Shown: positions 36,540-48,108 of the stretch, piece after piece
Layout of the letters: each line of letters begins with the position of its first letter
How positions within the stretch are numbered: the stretch's first letter is position 1
DNA from: Campylorhamphus procurvoides
Lineage: Eukaryota > Chordata > Aves > Passeriformes > Dendrocolaptidae
DNA length: 64,000 nt
Assembly (NCBI GenBank): GCA_013396655.1
Contig: WBMV01002663.1
Location: 223,641 to 287,640 of the forward strand
Direction: 5' to 3'
Program-made: the position numbers and the translations under genes
Notes under the pieces: generated by a model
What the model saw: the letters and a program-made list of their open reading frames with translations, nothing else
Told to the model about the DNA's origin: nothing
The model's database searches: none

Positions 36540-36870
36540 ATTTAAAACTTCATAATTATCTGAAGAGCCCATTGGGTGTTGGTTTTTTTTCATAAAATGA
36601 TGAAAACAATCTCCTTCCCTCTCACCCTACTAATCAGAAACTGTAAATAAGTGATCTTTAATGGCAATATAATTTCTTTCCCTGCAGAACAAGGCTGATT
36701 AATGCCACTCTATGGGAGATTTGAATGGTGTGAGAAATCCCATTAGTCAGTTAATTTCAGCCAAAGTAGTGACAAACACAGGCACTGAGATTCCTGTCAA
36801 TCTCAGTCATGGGATGTAGATTTTTTTTGGACTTGACCATAGGTAATTAATGGTGGCATCATCTGAGCCT
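36540..36870. other. AT-rich block resembling a conserved non-coding element
   Basis: It contains TTCATAATTATCTG, GCTGATTAATGCC, CCCATTAGTCAGTTAATTTC and GGTAATTAATGGTGGC, along with two T8-type runs, over 330 bases with almost no CpG and no open frame. The density of TAAT-type cores is high compared with the rest of the window. Regulatory function is an inference. Confidence 0.3.
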
Positions 36871-37062
36871 TTCTAACTGGCGAGGGAGAAGGAAAGAGCA
36901 GAGAGAAACAGAGAGGTGAGGGTGCTCAGCAAGTCAGGATCAGGATTAGAAAACTGACTTCACTTTCCATTTTGGTACCTGGACCTCAGGGCTCTGTACC
37001 TGCCTCTTCCTTTGGGAGGACAAGTTGGCAGGGAGGGTTGTTACTATAAAAACTCCACAGAC

Positions 37063-37197
37063 AGCCTGCCAGAGCTCAAGAACTGTTTGGACAACGCTCG
37101 CAGGGACATGGTGGGATTGTTGGGGATGGTCCTGTGCAGGGTCAGGAGTTGGACTGGATTATCTTGGTGGGTCCTTTCCAACTTGGCATATCCTGTG
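37063..37197 (+). mobile_element. CR1 3' fragment, type A
   Basis: A short tail: CCTGCCAGAGCTCAAGAAC, TTTGGACAACGCTCGCAGGG, GGTGGGATTGTTGGGG, GGAGTTGGACTGGATTATC and CATATCCTGTGAC. It is 5'-truncated just inside the type A tail. Confidence 0.9.
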
Positions 37198-38397
37198 ACA
37201 AAAATCTCTGTTTCCCCCAGAATACACTAGAACTTTAGTGGTCTCCTTTGGCTTTGGTGAACCTTATTTAAAAACAATTTTAGATATACAAAGCACAGAG
37301 GAAAGACCAAGTGTCCAGCCAGCAGCTCCCTCATTCCCTTCAGCAGAGCCTTTGCAGCATTAATGGATGTTCTATACCAAGACAGAGCCCCTAACACCAC
37401 TTGCAGGCAAGAAATTAATTGCTTGGCTGTCGGCTGTCTATATGTTGTTATAGGAATGTTTTTACACTTGAAGCTCCCTGAAGGCCTCTATAAGTATTCT
37501 GCTCATAAATACAATTATAGCAGAGCTCTTGCTAGAAACAGCCATCTATTATGGGATATTGCAGTCTCATCACCATACCAAAGTCACTGCAAAATCCAAT
37601 AGATCAAAAGCAAAGAGTTATCACCTGAGCATTCACCCTGGTGGAAAGTTCAGCTCCTGAATACTGAAGATGCAGGCATTTCTTCAAGGCTTTCCTTGAG
37701 GATTTTGCAGGTGGAACCTCCTTTTCTGGGCCTCTCTGTACAGAAGAGAAAAGCTGAGGCCCTTATTTCTTGCAATCTGACTGGAAGTACCATCATCATG
37801 GGAAGAAAAATTGATTCCTGGAGGAATAGTAGGCTGATTAGGTGGAACTCTTACTGTTAATAAAGCAGTAAAACATTGGCAAAGAGAGGGTCAGCTCAGC
37901 TCTTCTGGAGGCTTCTTTAATACCCCAGAGTGTTAAATAGATTGATCCTGTAATAACCTTCCTACAATAACCCACCATGACAAAATGCACTCAGGTACTC
38001 ACTGTCACCCTCTCCTGTTCTGAAGAGAAACTATGTCTGCTGGATTCTGCAGACCTCCCTGGAAAGCAGGAGCTACAAATGAAGGGATGTCTGTGGACAG
38101 CACAATCATCACCAGCTGCCATTCAGGGGCAAAACAAGGCACAGAAGCTACTTTGGGAAAGTTCCAGCCCTGCTGGGATCTGGCCAGGGACCTAACTGGC
38201 TATATTCAAGAAATCTGTGTCCTCCTGTGAAGATCTTTGCCCCAGCTGTGCCGTGGAGAGGAGGGCTGGAAAGCCATGAGCAGCTCAGTTTGACCAAGAG
38301 CCTGAGAGTTAAAGCTGTCTGGGTATGATAATCTGTGTCAGGGTCATTGCAGAGACAGGTCCGAGCATCCCAGCCTAGGTGAGTACAACCAATACAG
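37198..38397. other. Unique non-coding sequence, AT-rich centre
   Basis: The 37,390-37,610 part is AT-rich, with AAATTAATTGCTTGG and CATAAATACAATTATAGC motifs, and might be a conserved element. A 79-codon + strand frame across it (37,363-37,602) has a short hydrophobic stretch but no family match. No gene is called. Confidence 0.4.
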
Positions 38398-38795
38398 ATC
38401 ACAGAGTCACAGGATGGGATGAGTTGGGAGGGACTTTAAAGATCATCCAGTGCCACCCCCTGCCATGGGCAGGGACACCTTCCACTAGCCCAGGTTGCTC
38501 CAAGCCCCGTCAGCCTGGCCTTGGACACTTCTAGGTATCCAGGGACAGCCACAGCTTCCCTGGGCACCCTGTGCCAGGGCCTGCCCACCCTCCCAGGGAA
38601 GAATTTCTTCCTAACATCTAAACCAACCCTGCTCTCTGTAAATTTAAACACATTGTCCCTTGTCCTGTCATCATCTGTTTGTATGTAAAGTCCTTCTCCT
38701 TTTTACAAGCCCCATAAAGGTACTCTAAGGCTGCAACAAGGTCTCCTTGAGAGCTCCCTGATATCCAACTCCCTCCCTGCTCCTCAATTCACCTC
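38398..38795 (-). mobile_element. CR1 5'-truncated copy, type B, antisense
   Basis: The 3' end is at the left (ATCACAGAGTCACAGGATG). CCACCCCCTGCCATGGGCAG, CCAGGTTGCTCCAAGCCCCG, AAGAATTTCTTCCTAACATC and TTGTCCCTTGTCCTGTCATC follow. The right end is more diverged (GGTCTCCTTGAGAGC, CTCCCTCCCTGCTCCTC) and the boundary is approximate. Confidence 0.9.
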
Positions 38796-40162
38796 TGTTT
38801 CCTCAAAATGTTCTGTTTTCAGCAAAACTTAACTGTTCAAGAGCGGCCAAACCTCAGTCAAGACTCAGTTTCCCCTGTGGGTCAGATCCAGGGCTCTGCA
38901 GCCTGATTCCTACCGACCCAGAGCTTAGGCACAGTTTAATGCTGGCACCTCCCTGGCACAGAGGATAAACCCCACCCTCTGAGGTGTCTGCTCAGCCTCA
39001 AGTCCACTTCTCCCTGGAGATGCTTTGCCTCTAGGATAGGCTGTAGTTAAAGAGATTAAAGCAAACACAGTCTTCTTCACTGTTTGCTACAGCTCATGAG
39101 ATAACTATTAGAAAACAGCTTATTAGAATTTATAAAATGCTGCATTGCTGGTTTTTGGAAGATTTATTCATACAGAGCAAAACGAGAAGTTAGAGGACAA
39201 TGGGAACCATGTAACTCCCAGATAAGTAACAATGGTTTCTTGTCATCATCCACTAGTTCCAAACTGGAAACTTTTCCAGCCTTGTCCTCAAGAGCATTGG
39301 ATTGAAAACCACCTCAGAAAGAAAAGATTACACATTTCATGGTCTGCATATCTGCTTGAGCATCTTGGGCTCTACAGATGCTGTAGGGAGAACGACAGAT
39401 ACAAGCTGCACAGACCAGCCTGGTGAGGGGATTAATCAACCTGCCCATGGCTCTGGCAGTAATAATTCTACAGCTACTGGAACCTGAGTAATGCATGTGT
39501 TGTGGTTACCTTTGGTCACCACAGTGACCACTGTGAAGGCTGAGCCATCACTCTGCCTATATTGACCAAGAAGTGTGTGTGTGTACCCCTGTTCCTCTGT
39601 TCCCACCACCCTCTCCATGTCCTGCTGTGTGCAGGAGGCAGTTTGAGCCTATTGCAAACAAAACAGAAACCAAGCTCTCATGCTTTCATACATACCCTTC
39701 TCCAGTAAAAGATAATGCTGACTTTGGACACAGCGGAACTCCCAGAAACTGAGACTTTGTCAGGCTGTTTGTTGCAGGGGTGGGTGGGTAGGACTAACAC
39801 TGTGCCAGGTCCCTGAGGTTTCTCCTGGCCTGGCCATGCTGAGACCACCATGTGGTGGAACACTAATGAACCTCATCCAGAACTGCAGAGACATGTTGTC
39901 AGCTGGCCCCTCTTGTACAGGCTGGGTGTCCTTCAGGTGAGGCCTGTCCTTCTGACACAGAGACTCAGAGGGGACTTGGTCACAGGTGCCCAAACCATTC
40001 CCACCCTCCGAGCTGGCACTAGCACATCAGCAGGGGACCTTATTTTGCCAAGGGCCTGCAGGGTGCTCAGTAATCTCTTTAATATTCTCCCAGAGAAGAG
40101 CAGTTTGCCAGACAGGGAAAACTCTGGTGTTGTTTGATCTGCTGGGAATAAAACTGTCATAT
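38796..40162. other. Unique non-coding sequence
   Basis: No gene is recognised. A short (GT)6 tract lies at 39,573-39,584. Overlapping frames on both strands at 39,230-40,160 are short and have no domain. Confidence 0.5.
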
Positions 40163-40502
40163 ATCACAGAATCATAGAATACCCTGAGTTGGAAGGTCCC
40201 TACAAGGATCATCGAGTCCAACTGCTGGCCCTGCACAGGACCAGCCCCAGGAATCACCCCTTGTGCCCCAGAGCATCATCCAAACACTCCTGCAGCTCTG
40301 GCAGCCTCGGGGCTGTGCCCACTGCCCTGGGGAGCCTGGTCAGTGCCCGCCACCCTCTGGGGGAAAAACCTTTCCCTGAGATCCAGCCTAACCTTGCCCT
40401 GACACAGCTCCAGCCCTTCCCTGGGTGCTGTCACTGGGGGCAGAGATTGGTGCTGGCCTTCAGAAGGAGCTGCAGACCCTGGTGAGGTCTCCTCTTTTTC
40501 TA
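40163..40502 (-). mobile_element. CR1 5'-truncated copy, type A, antisense
   Basis: The 3' end is at the left (ATCACAGAATCATAGAATAC). It continues CCTGAGTTGGAAGGTCCC, GGCCCTGCACAGGACCAGCC, GCCCCAGAGCATCATCCAAA, CACCCTCTGGGGGAAAAACC and CTGACACAGCTCCAGCCCTT. It is well preserved. Both overlapping 98-codon frames are repeat by-products. Confidence 0.93.
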
Positions 40503-41297
40503 GGCATATCTGGCAGATGTGCATCTGGAGTTCCAGTCCCTGAGAACAGTCCCCACAGCCAGTTCTGACCATACTACCTAAACCAATTCAGATTGCACAG
40601 GCAGTGCAGGATTAATTTCCTGGAAGATGCAGTCTGGTGCCAGGGTAGCCCCAAAAACCACAGAGCACACTGGGATCCCCCCCAGCAACCACGGTCACAC
40701 CAGGAGGTCACTGCTGGCAGGGATGTCCTGCTCCTCTCCAGGGATAATGTAATGGCTCATGGCACCTGATGGCTTCTGCTCTTCCCCACACATCGGATGT
40801 TGTTCTCCCTCTTCGTGGTTTCATCTTGTGGTTTGCAACTTCCTCAGAACCACTTAATTGATTTCTAACCAAATAATCTATCCCTTCATTAGCTGCAGTG
40901 TACAGTCATTTATCATTCCCTGCACAGTAGCTGACTCCAAGCCCATTAGTACCTGATCTGAAATAGTTATAGGCCTGGAGAACCAAACAATCCAACCTGG
41001 CTGAAGGGCATCAGCTCTGAGGATACACCAGGGTTTGTGCCATCAGCCCTACACAGCAGGCACAACCAAAGTTTACAGGCAGCATTTTTGCAAGGCCTGT
41101 GTTCCAAGCATGTGGAGCTCGGCTGCAACAAGGAGTCAGGGCATGGGGAGTTGTTTTCCAGAGCTTTCTCCCCAAAGCCAGTTCTTGCAGTCCTTAAAAA
41201 GGGCAGATTGCTCAGACTCCAAGTACATCAAGAGGGTCTAGTTGCTATCATTTGGGCATCCATCCATTATTTTCATTGAGCAACTGATATTTGAAAC

Positions 41298-41390
41298 AGT
41301 CATAGAACCATAAAACCAAAGAACATCCTGAGTTGAAAGGAACACACATGGATCATTTAATCCAACTCCTAGCTCTGCACAGTCCTTCTA
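41298..41390 (-). mobile_element. CR1 tail fragment, type A-like, antisense
   Basis: It reads GTCATAGAACCATAAAACC, CATCCTGAGTTGAAAGGAAC, GGATCATTTAATCCAACTCC and TAGCTCTGCACAGTCC. The order is that of the type A 3' end but with more changes than the copy at 40,163, about 0.8 kb away in the same orientation. Similarity ends soon after the GCACAG motif. Confidence 0.72.
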
Positions 41391-41498
41391 GGTAGGCAGC
41401 AAAAAACAGCCACATCTGATAAATAAAGTCCCCAAAATCTTTGCAAAACCCTACTGAAGTGTTCAGGGGTCATTATGGTTGCAGGGAATGTCACTGAG

Positions 41499-41605
41499 TC
41501 TTGAAGAGCTGTGACCTGTCCCAAGGTCTTGCAGGATTTGGAAGTCAGCCTTGAGCCACAGGGAGCTGTAGGGGCAGAGCCAGGACCAGGAATCCTGAGC
41601 TGTCA
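41499..41605 (-). mobile_element. Possible MIR-like SINE fragment, antisense
   Basis: GAGCTGTGACCTGTCCCAAG, GTCTTGCAGGA and GGGGCAGAGCCAGGACCAGG, AATCC follow the order of the antisense middle of MIR (TGACTTGCCCAAGGTCAC, then GGCAGAGCCGGGATT). MIR is an ancient tRNA-derived SINE known at low copy number in birds. The match is short and interrupted, so chance cannot be excluded. Confidence 0.25.
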
Positions 41606-44098
41606 GGGATGGGCGGTCAAGTGGGGCTGTTTTTCAGGGACAGGCAAATCAAGGGTGATGATGTGGCAGTCTCAAAGTACCCAAGCAAGAGGGGCAGATG
41701 CAGTGATGGTAACCAAGGCAAAGAGCCCAGAGTGCTGGACAAGACCATGGTGATAAGGGATGTCCAAAGGCAAGTCAGCAAGTACAGGGAAGACAAAGCA
41801 ACCTATAACCCAGCCCAAACAAAGGTGAAAGACTCACCTTTGAGCTTAATGCCCCTTGTGATCCAAGCTCTAAAGAAAGTGGGTCAATTACAGGCTGTAG
41901 TTGTGCCAGGCTGGGCTGGAAGGAGCAGACTTGGCTCCTGGATGTGCTGGAGCTCCCAGGATGCAGAGTCCTCAAGCTTGGCCTCCACACCTGCAGCCTA
42001 CTCAGCCTGCCCTCATGGCTGAGCCACACGTATTAGCCCAGCTCTGTGTTCATTCATTATTCAGTCCTTCCTTCCTTGCAGGAGGAGACAGAGCCTTTCA
42101 TGATGAATACTGTGGCTGTTAAAAATAATTTACTACAGCTAAAAATGCAAGCACTGACTCTTCCATCCCTGATGAGGTGTAAACTGGAGACACTTCAGCG
42201 CAGTCTGCAGTGATACACACAGAGAATGAGAGGAGACTAGAGCGCACGTAAACCCTTCTGACACCTGATCACCTATGTCTTCACCAGAAGGTGCACAGCT
42301 ACATCCCAAAGCACAGCCCAGCAATCCTGTGTCTGCACCTCACGCTCTCCAGGCTCAGAGCAGACTCACCTGGGCAGTGCTGGGATCGGACTCGCTCCAC
42401 TGGCTCACGCTGGCAGAGCAGGATCTCACTGGGCTTTAACAGAACCTGGCTTTGCTGGCAGAAGACAGACCCACCTAACAACAGCCACAGGGAGCCTTCA
42501 GCACAATGGAGGTGTTCAGCATCCTCCAGCCACACCAGTGAGTCCTGGAAAGCTCCTCTGCCATTGCCACTCTCTGGCTCCCACAGCATGTTATCACAGA
42601 GTTCTCACCTTCATGAGTCGAGGTATGGAAGTCACTAATGCCAAGGCTGTAAGAGCACAAAGGAAGGAACTGACTCCCATCTCCTGCTGGTGTGTCTGGA
42701 GCACAGCCCAGCCACCACTGGAGCAGGGGGATGCCCTGGAGAGGATAAGGTCTTGCTTGCCTCTGAGGAAGATCCTATCCCACACTGCCTCTCTGGGCAG
42801 AAAGTCAGAGACAAAGTGTCCATAGTCATCCAAATGAGGAACGACCACAGCACTCAGGAAAGAACCAAGTGAATGGGTTGAGGCTGATTTCTGCTCCTGG
42901 AGGCAGAAATTCACTGAGGTCGTTTACAGGAGTAATGAGATGCTCTCCTCTATCCAAGGTGTACGAAGCTTAGGCTGGATCCAGGGATCCAGGTGATCTT
43001 CCTAAGAACTGAGCAGTGCTTCAGAAGAGGTCTGAGAGAGGCAGGGAGGACAGGTGAGAGATAAGGGACAGCTCAGGTGGAGTGCTGTGTTAGCTGTGCT
43101 AGGATAAAAAAAAACAGCTCAGAGTAGTCTTGTTATCAAGGTTCAATTCAAATTCTCCTAGTTTTATTTCTGGACTGTTTCAGGGAGTTAGGATCCCTGA
43201 AGATGCCACCCTGAATAGTACACTCTCATGTAAGAGAAAATAGTCTTCCCTCCTGTCAATTCTTTGGCTCACAGAGAAGAGAATGAGGCTGGGTAGGCAA
43301 CAGGGAGTCTTTCTGCAGCTCAGCCCCAGCCCAAAACAGCTCCATGAGGGTTTGTGAGCTGGGCAGCAAATACTTCCCTGCTCAGGATCCCAGAGCCTTT
43401 TGTGCAGTCCAGGTTCCCTGTTTGGATTCACTGCCTCCACAGGCACACGGAATTCCTCAACCCTGCACAGACAAAAACATCAAGCAAAGAAAATATCAAT
43501 GTAGAATGAGTTCTGCCAGGTCCCATGTGTGCTCCTCCTGGCCCTGTCGAGATGCTCAACCCTCTTGCTTGGAGTCATGCCATTGGACACAGTCCTCCAC
43601 TGGAGTCCTTTCGATGCAGCTCTTGTCCTTCAGACCCACTCTGTCTTCAGGGGTCGCACGGCTCATGACAAAGCCATCAACTCAAAACTGACCCCACCAG
43701 AAACAAGCTAAAGTCCTTTTCAGGGTATTTTTGGAATGGGTCAGGATGGGGGAATTCAATCAATTCAATCCCTAATGCTGAGCCTCACATGTCCTCTCTG
43801 GGAAATGCCAGGGGAAGTCATGGACCATCACATCTGCAGAGACCTCCTCGCTCTGGGAGGGCTGTGGCACATGTGTCTCTCTGCAGCCATCCCCCATCCC
43901 ACTGGTGACAAATATTTGGATCATGTGCAGGTTGAATCCTAGACACACGACTGATTTCTTGCAGAGATTTTTTGAACTTTGATCACAGGTTTCAGCACCG
44001 GCCACCAAGGCTGGGCAGCCCTGCTTCTTCTGGAACAGTCATGTTCCACACTGCTGATACCTGGTGAATAACTGGATCAGAACCGGCAACATGGAGGC

Positions 44099-44597
44099 AT
44101 AGAATCCTGGAAATGTTAAATTTGGAAAAGCCCTCTAAGACCATCAAGTCCAACCACTAAGCCAGCAATGTCAACTAAGCCATGTTCCCAAGCAGCACAT
44201 CCACTCAGCTTGTGAACACCTCCAGGGATGGGGATTCCACCGCTTTCCAGGGTGGCCCCTTCCAACGCTTGACCAGCCTTTCAGTGAAGAAATTTTCCCT
44301 CATATCCAGCCTGTCCCTCCCCTGGCCCAGCCTGAGGCTGTTCCCTCTCCTCCTGTCCCTGTTCCCTGGGAGCAGAGCCCGACCCCCCCCCGGCTCTCCC
44401 CTCCTGGCAGGGAGTTGCAGAGCCAGAAGGTCCCCCCTGAGCCTCCTTTTCTCCAGGCTGAGCCCCCCCAGCTCCCTCAGCATCTCCTGCTGCTCCAGCC
44501 CCTTCCCCAGCTCTGTTCCCTTCTCTGGACACACTCCAGCTCCTCAATGTCATGAGGGACCCAAAACTGACCCCAGGATTCGAGGTGTAGTCTCAAA
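44099..44597 (-). mobile_element. CR1 5'-truncated copy, type C, antisense
   Basis: About 0.5 kb. The 3' end at the left reads CATAGAATCCTGGAAATG. Then come ACCATCAAGTCCAACCACTA, CCAGGGATGGGGATTCCACC, TTTCAGTGAAGAAATTTTCC, CTCCCCTGGCCCAGCCTGAG, CCTGGGAGCAGAGCCCGACC, the CCTTTTCTCCAGGCTGAGCC block and the CTGACCCCAGGATTCGAGGT block. It is GC-rich at its right half and stays open in one + strand frame for 179 codons, which is a repeat effect. Confidence 0.92.
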
Positions 44598-46685
44598 ATC
44601 ATATGGCAAATTGTTCTACTGCCCAAGCTATGACCATGTGTGTGTGAACCAGGACTCCAACACCTCCCTGCTGCAGCTGCCACCCAGTACATGGGGCAGA
44701 TCAGATCAGATCACAGTCTGAGTTGCAAGGGACCTACAATGATCACTGACACACCCCTTCAGCTCCCCAGAAATGCTCCCTCCTGTCAAGATCCCCAAAC
44801 TGCTTCCAGGCATGGAGAGGTAATTGCACACAAAGTGCTGGGGCAAGACACAGTGGCTGGTGGATCACAGATAGATTTCATTTGGCTCTGCACTCACAGC
44901 CACTACCAGCTGCCCTGGGGCATTTGCAGATCCCCTCCCCTGCCACCTCTGCCCATCCTTCCAGCACCAACCTTTCTCCACCTCACCACCATGGCATTCT
45001 CACTTCATGAGCTGTAAAACTATTCAGTATTAGAAAAGAGAACCGAATCAAACCAAAGAAACCCAGCTCTCTCCCCACATTGTTCTGGAGCTTTAGTTAT
45101 GGGTTGTAGCAGGTGAGTGACAATTAGCCCACCTGCAGTCACACTAAAGACAATGCAAATTAACACTTTATTGGTTGTTAAAACCAACTCCTACTGCCCA
45201 CAACAGAGCAGCATAATGTAATCCTGTGCGATCCCAAAGATTCTAGTACCTTGGGGTCCTCCCTCATTCTCTCTCCTGGCTGGGCTATCTCTGACCAGTG
45301 GAGCTCAGCCAGGCACCTGAGGGACCTTCCTGCAGCACAGGAACTGCGTGGGTGACTCTTGTGGAACCTCTCTTGTGTCCACAGGATCTTTGTCAGACAT
45401 AATCTCTGCTTTCCTACAAAGCCCCTGAAGTGGTAGTGTCATTTCAGAGAGAAAATATTGTTCCCTTCAGGTGTGTTGGGTCAGAGCCAACCAACTCATT
45501 CCTAGAAAAAGCACAGTGGTGCAAAGACAAGGTGTGCTTGAAGCTGCCAGGTTGTCTGCTGAGTCCCTCAGTGCCAAACCCACCCAGGGCAGGGAGATGG
45601 AAGACACTAAACCCCTTTTGGAAAATGTTCCTGCAAAAGTAGAAGTGGAGCTGAACAACAGGCAACCACAGTGCAGAGGAGCTCTAATGAACAGAGCAGT
45701 GTCACATCTGACCCAGTGCCCAGCTGCCACACCCCGTCCTGCAAACAGCCTGGTTTACAAGGACCAGAGCAGAACTGGTCACTGACAGGCACCCCTTGGC
45801 CAGGGCACAACGCAGGGCTGCACCTTTGCTGTCTCCCTGAGCTGAGTGAGGCTGCTGTCCAGGCAGAGCAGTCTGTTCTGAGGAAGATGTTCTTCCACAT
45901 AGCTACATTCTTCCTGGCTCTGCTCAGAAGTTTGGAAACAAAGCCTCAGGTCCAGACTGAGGATGAGGGATGGGTGATCAGTCCAGCAGGACCAAGAGCT
46001 GTCATGGTGAAACCTCAGATCAGGTGGCATATCTGCACCAAGAAAAATCTTTTAATGTGCAAAACTAAACAGCCAGACATCAACCTCTTCACGGGCAGGG
46101 CAGGAGAGACCAAAACCTGCAGATGCTGTTCCCAGTGCTCACTGCCTGCACTACCTGTACAGCTGAGACCTTGCTGGGATGGAGTGGGCAGCAGGACCAG
46201 CTGGGCTTTGGTGGCAGCTGAGAGCTCAAGTATTGTATCTTAGCACCTCAAAATTGGCTACATGACACCCAGCTCTGCCAAACTCTTCTGTAGGCACCAG
46301 ATCGTTTAATTAGCAGCTTCTCCTAGTTAATTACTTTTGGGAAAAGCTCCAGGCTTGGAATGAAAGCCGAATTTTCCTGGGAGAATGAGTCAACTCTCCT
46401 TCCCAGCAATCATAGTAGCAGCAAAGTTTAGGGCACATTGCCTCTGTGGGACCCAAAGCACTCAGCAGAGGGCAGGGGCTGAAAGTCACCTCCATCCTGG
46501 GGAAGGGAAAACTGAGGCCCACGGACCTGCTGTGTCTGTCTTGCTCAACAAGGCTGTAGTGGCTGTGATCACTGGAACAGCCTCGTGCCACAGTGCATGG
46601 GGCATCCCTACCACATTCGCAAAGATGTGACTGGTACTGAGATGCTCCGTGAGGCAAAAGATTTCCTGGCACTCATGGAGACACG
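44598..46685. other. Unique non-coding sequence
   Basis: No gene is recognised. The + strand frame at 45,671-46,243 is the longest (190 codons) but has no domain, and antisense frames of similar length cross it. At 44,711-44,752 a few bases (GAGTTGCAAGGGACC) resemble a decayed CR1 tail, too little to call. At 46,496-46,560 a GGGAAAACTGAGGCCC string recalls MIR, also too little to call. Confidence 0.45.
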
Positions 46686-47020
46686 TAGAATCACATAATC
46701 ACAGAATGGCTGAGGTTGAAAAGGACATTAAAGACCATCCTGTTCCACCCCCTGCCATGGGCAGGGACACCTTCCACTAGCCCAGGGTGCTCCAAGCCTC
46801 AGCCAACCTGGCCTTGAACACTTCCAGGGATGGGGTAGCCACAGCTTCTCTGCCCAACCGGGGCCAGGTTCTCCTCACCCTCACAGGGAAGAATTTCTTC
46901 ACAATACCCCATCTAAATCTACCTTTCTCTAACTTGAGAACTCCTCCTTGTCCAATCTCTCCACGGCCCAGTGCAAAGTCTCTCTCCAGCCTTTCTGTAG
47001 GTCCCAGTTGGGGTCTGACG
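46686..47020 (-). mobile_element. CR1 5'-truncated copy, type B, antisense
   Basis: The 3' end is at the left (AGAATCACATAATCACAGAA). CCACCCCCTGCCATGGGCAG, CCAACCTGGCCTTGAACACT, AGGGAAGAATTTCTTCACAA and a diverged GTCTCTCTCCAGCCTTTCTG right end follow. It is the first of four CR1 fragments between 46.7 and 49.4 kb. Confidence 0.9.
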
Positions 47021-47339
47021 CAAGATCCAAATCAGCACAAAGCAAATCAGCAAAGACAAGAGACAGGAAGAGTGACAAACTAAGCAGACAAGCTCAAACA
47101 GTCAGTAGATACATGCAACATCAAAGATCAGAGATCTGAAGGCTGATGGGCCTTTGAGAGGCCAACTCAAACATCACCTTACCCATGTTCAGTCAGAAGT
47201 GTGGAACTGATAAGAAAGGGGGAACAAGGTTACCATGGATCACACTGGAAAGACAATATTAATATCAAATAGTTGAAAAGACTTTCAGGAATGTGCGAAA
47301 CTTATGGGATGCTTAGGGGGAACTCCAAACTTGGAGAAA

Positions 47340-47552
47340 GAATCATAGAATCATTAAGGTTAGAAAATACCTGCAAGATCATCAAGTCCAACCTTTGACC
47401 AAATCCCACCAGGCCCACTAAACCATACTGTGAAGTGGTATATCCACTCATTCTTGACCACTTCCAGGGATGGTGCCCCCACCACTAGCCTGGCCAGCCC
47501 GTGCCACTGCCTGACCACTCTTCCAGTGAAGAAATTTTTTCTATTACCCAAC
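47340..47552 (-). mobile_element. CR1 3' fragment, type C, antisense
   Basis: The 3' end at the left reads GAATCATAGAATCATTAAGG. ATCATCAAGTCCAACCTTTG, CTTCCAGGGATGGTGCCCCC and TTCCAGTGAAGAAATTTTTT follow, with truncation after that. It is close in type to the copy at 49,011. Confidence 0.92.
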
Positions 47553-47978
47553 AGTCCTTGAAGGGAGGGAACAAAATATATCTGAAAGGAACAATTGTGG
47601 AAAAGATAGAGTAGAGGGGGGGCAAGCAGACAAGTTGCTGGTCAGCAGGTTTCCCTGGCCAAGCCCTGCACCTGCATGAGTGTGATCTCTGCTCTGTGTG
47701 TGCAAAGGTCAGACCAGCAAACATCAGGCCAGAGAAGCTGGCAAGTGGGATGGGAGGTCTGAGCGCCCAGAAGGCAGAGAGAGGCTGCAGGTCTGAGGGC
47801 CAAGTTGGCTGTTCATGTACAGAGTGTGAGATACTTGCCCAGCCCTGCTGCTGGCTGGGCTGGGACACAGGAGCAGAGCAGCCTGGCTCAGGCAGATGGG
47901 GTCTGGAAGAATTCCTTGGGCTACAAAGCCTCCCCAGATTCAGGTTCCTTCTTGATGTCTGCAGCAGTCTGCATCAAG

Positions 47979-48108
47979 GGTCAAGGCCAGGTTGGACTGG
48001 GCTTGGAGCAATCTGGTCCAGTGGAAGGTGTCCCTGTCCATGGCACGGGGTGGAATGTGATGGACTTTAAGGTCCCTCCCAACCCAAACCATTCAATGAT
48101 TTAATGAC
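47979..48108 (+). mobile_element. CR1 3' fragment, type B
   Basis: TCAAGGCCAGGTTGGACTGG, AGCAATCTGGTCCAGTGG, AAGGTGTCCCTGTCCATGGC, GGACTTTAAGGTCCCTCCCA and a CCATTCAATGATTTAATGAC end. It lies about 1 kb from, and in the opposite orientation to, the type B copy at 46,686, so the two could pair in a transcript. Confidence 0.92.

Larger units (their letters stand above)
34841..37062. other. Unique non-coding sequence
   Basis: No gene is recognised. The left part may include further decayed LINE sequence that I cannot confirm. A short palindrome (36,338-36,355) and an AT-rich block (36,540-36,870) are listed separately. Confidence 0.45.
40503..44098. other. Mostly unique non-coding sequence
   Basis: Apart from the small CR1 fragment at 41,298 and a possible MIR-like segment at 41,499, I recognise no repeat or gene. 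The + strand frame at 41,609-42,022 (137 codons) has no domain. Frames at 42,291-42,914 overlap on both strands and are equally unconvincing. Confidence 0.5.

Noticed and set aside
44182..44721. + strand frame of 179 codons rich in Ser and Pro
   Set aside because: It lies almost wholly within the antisense type C CR1 copy at 44,099-44,597.
44711..44752. Short CR1-tail-like string after the type C copy
   Set aside because: Only about 40 bases with several mismatches. Chance or a decayed tail cannot be told apart.
45671..46243. + strand frame of 190 codons
   Set aside because: No domain, no signal or membrane pattern, and antisense frames across the same bases. No exon signals stand out.
46496..46560. 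MIR-like GGGAAAACTGAGGCCC string
   Set aside because: The match is under 20 bases without the following conserved core, so it was left uncalled.
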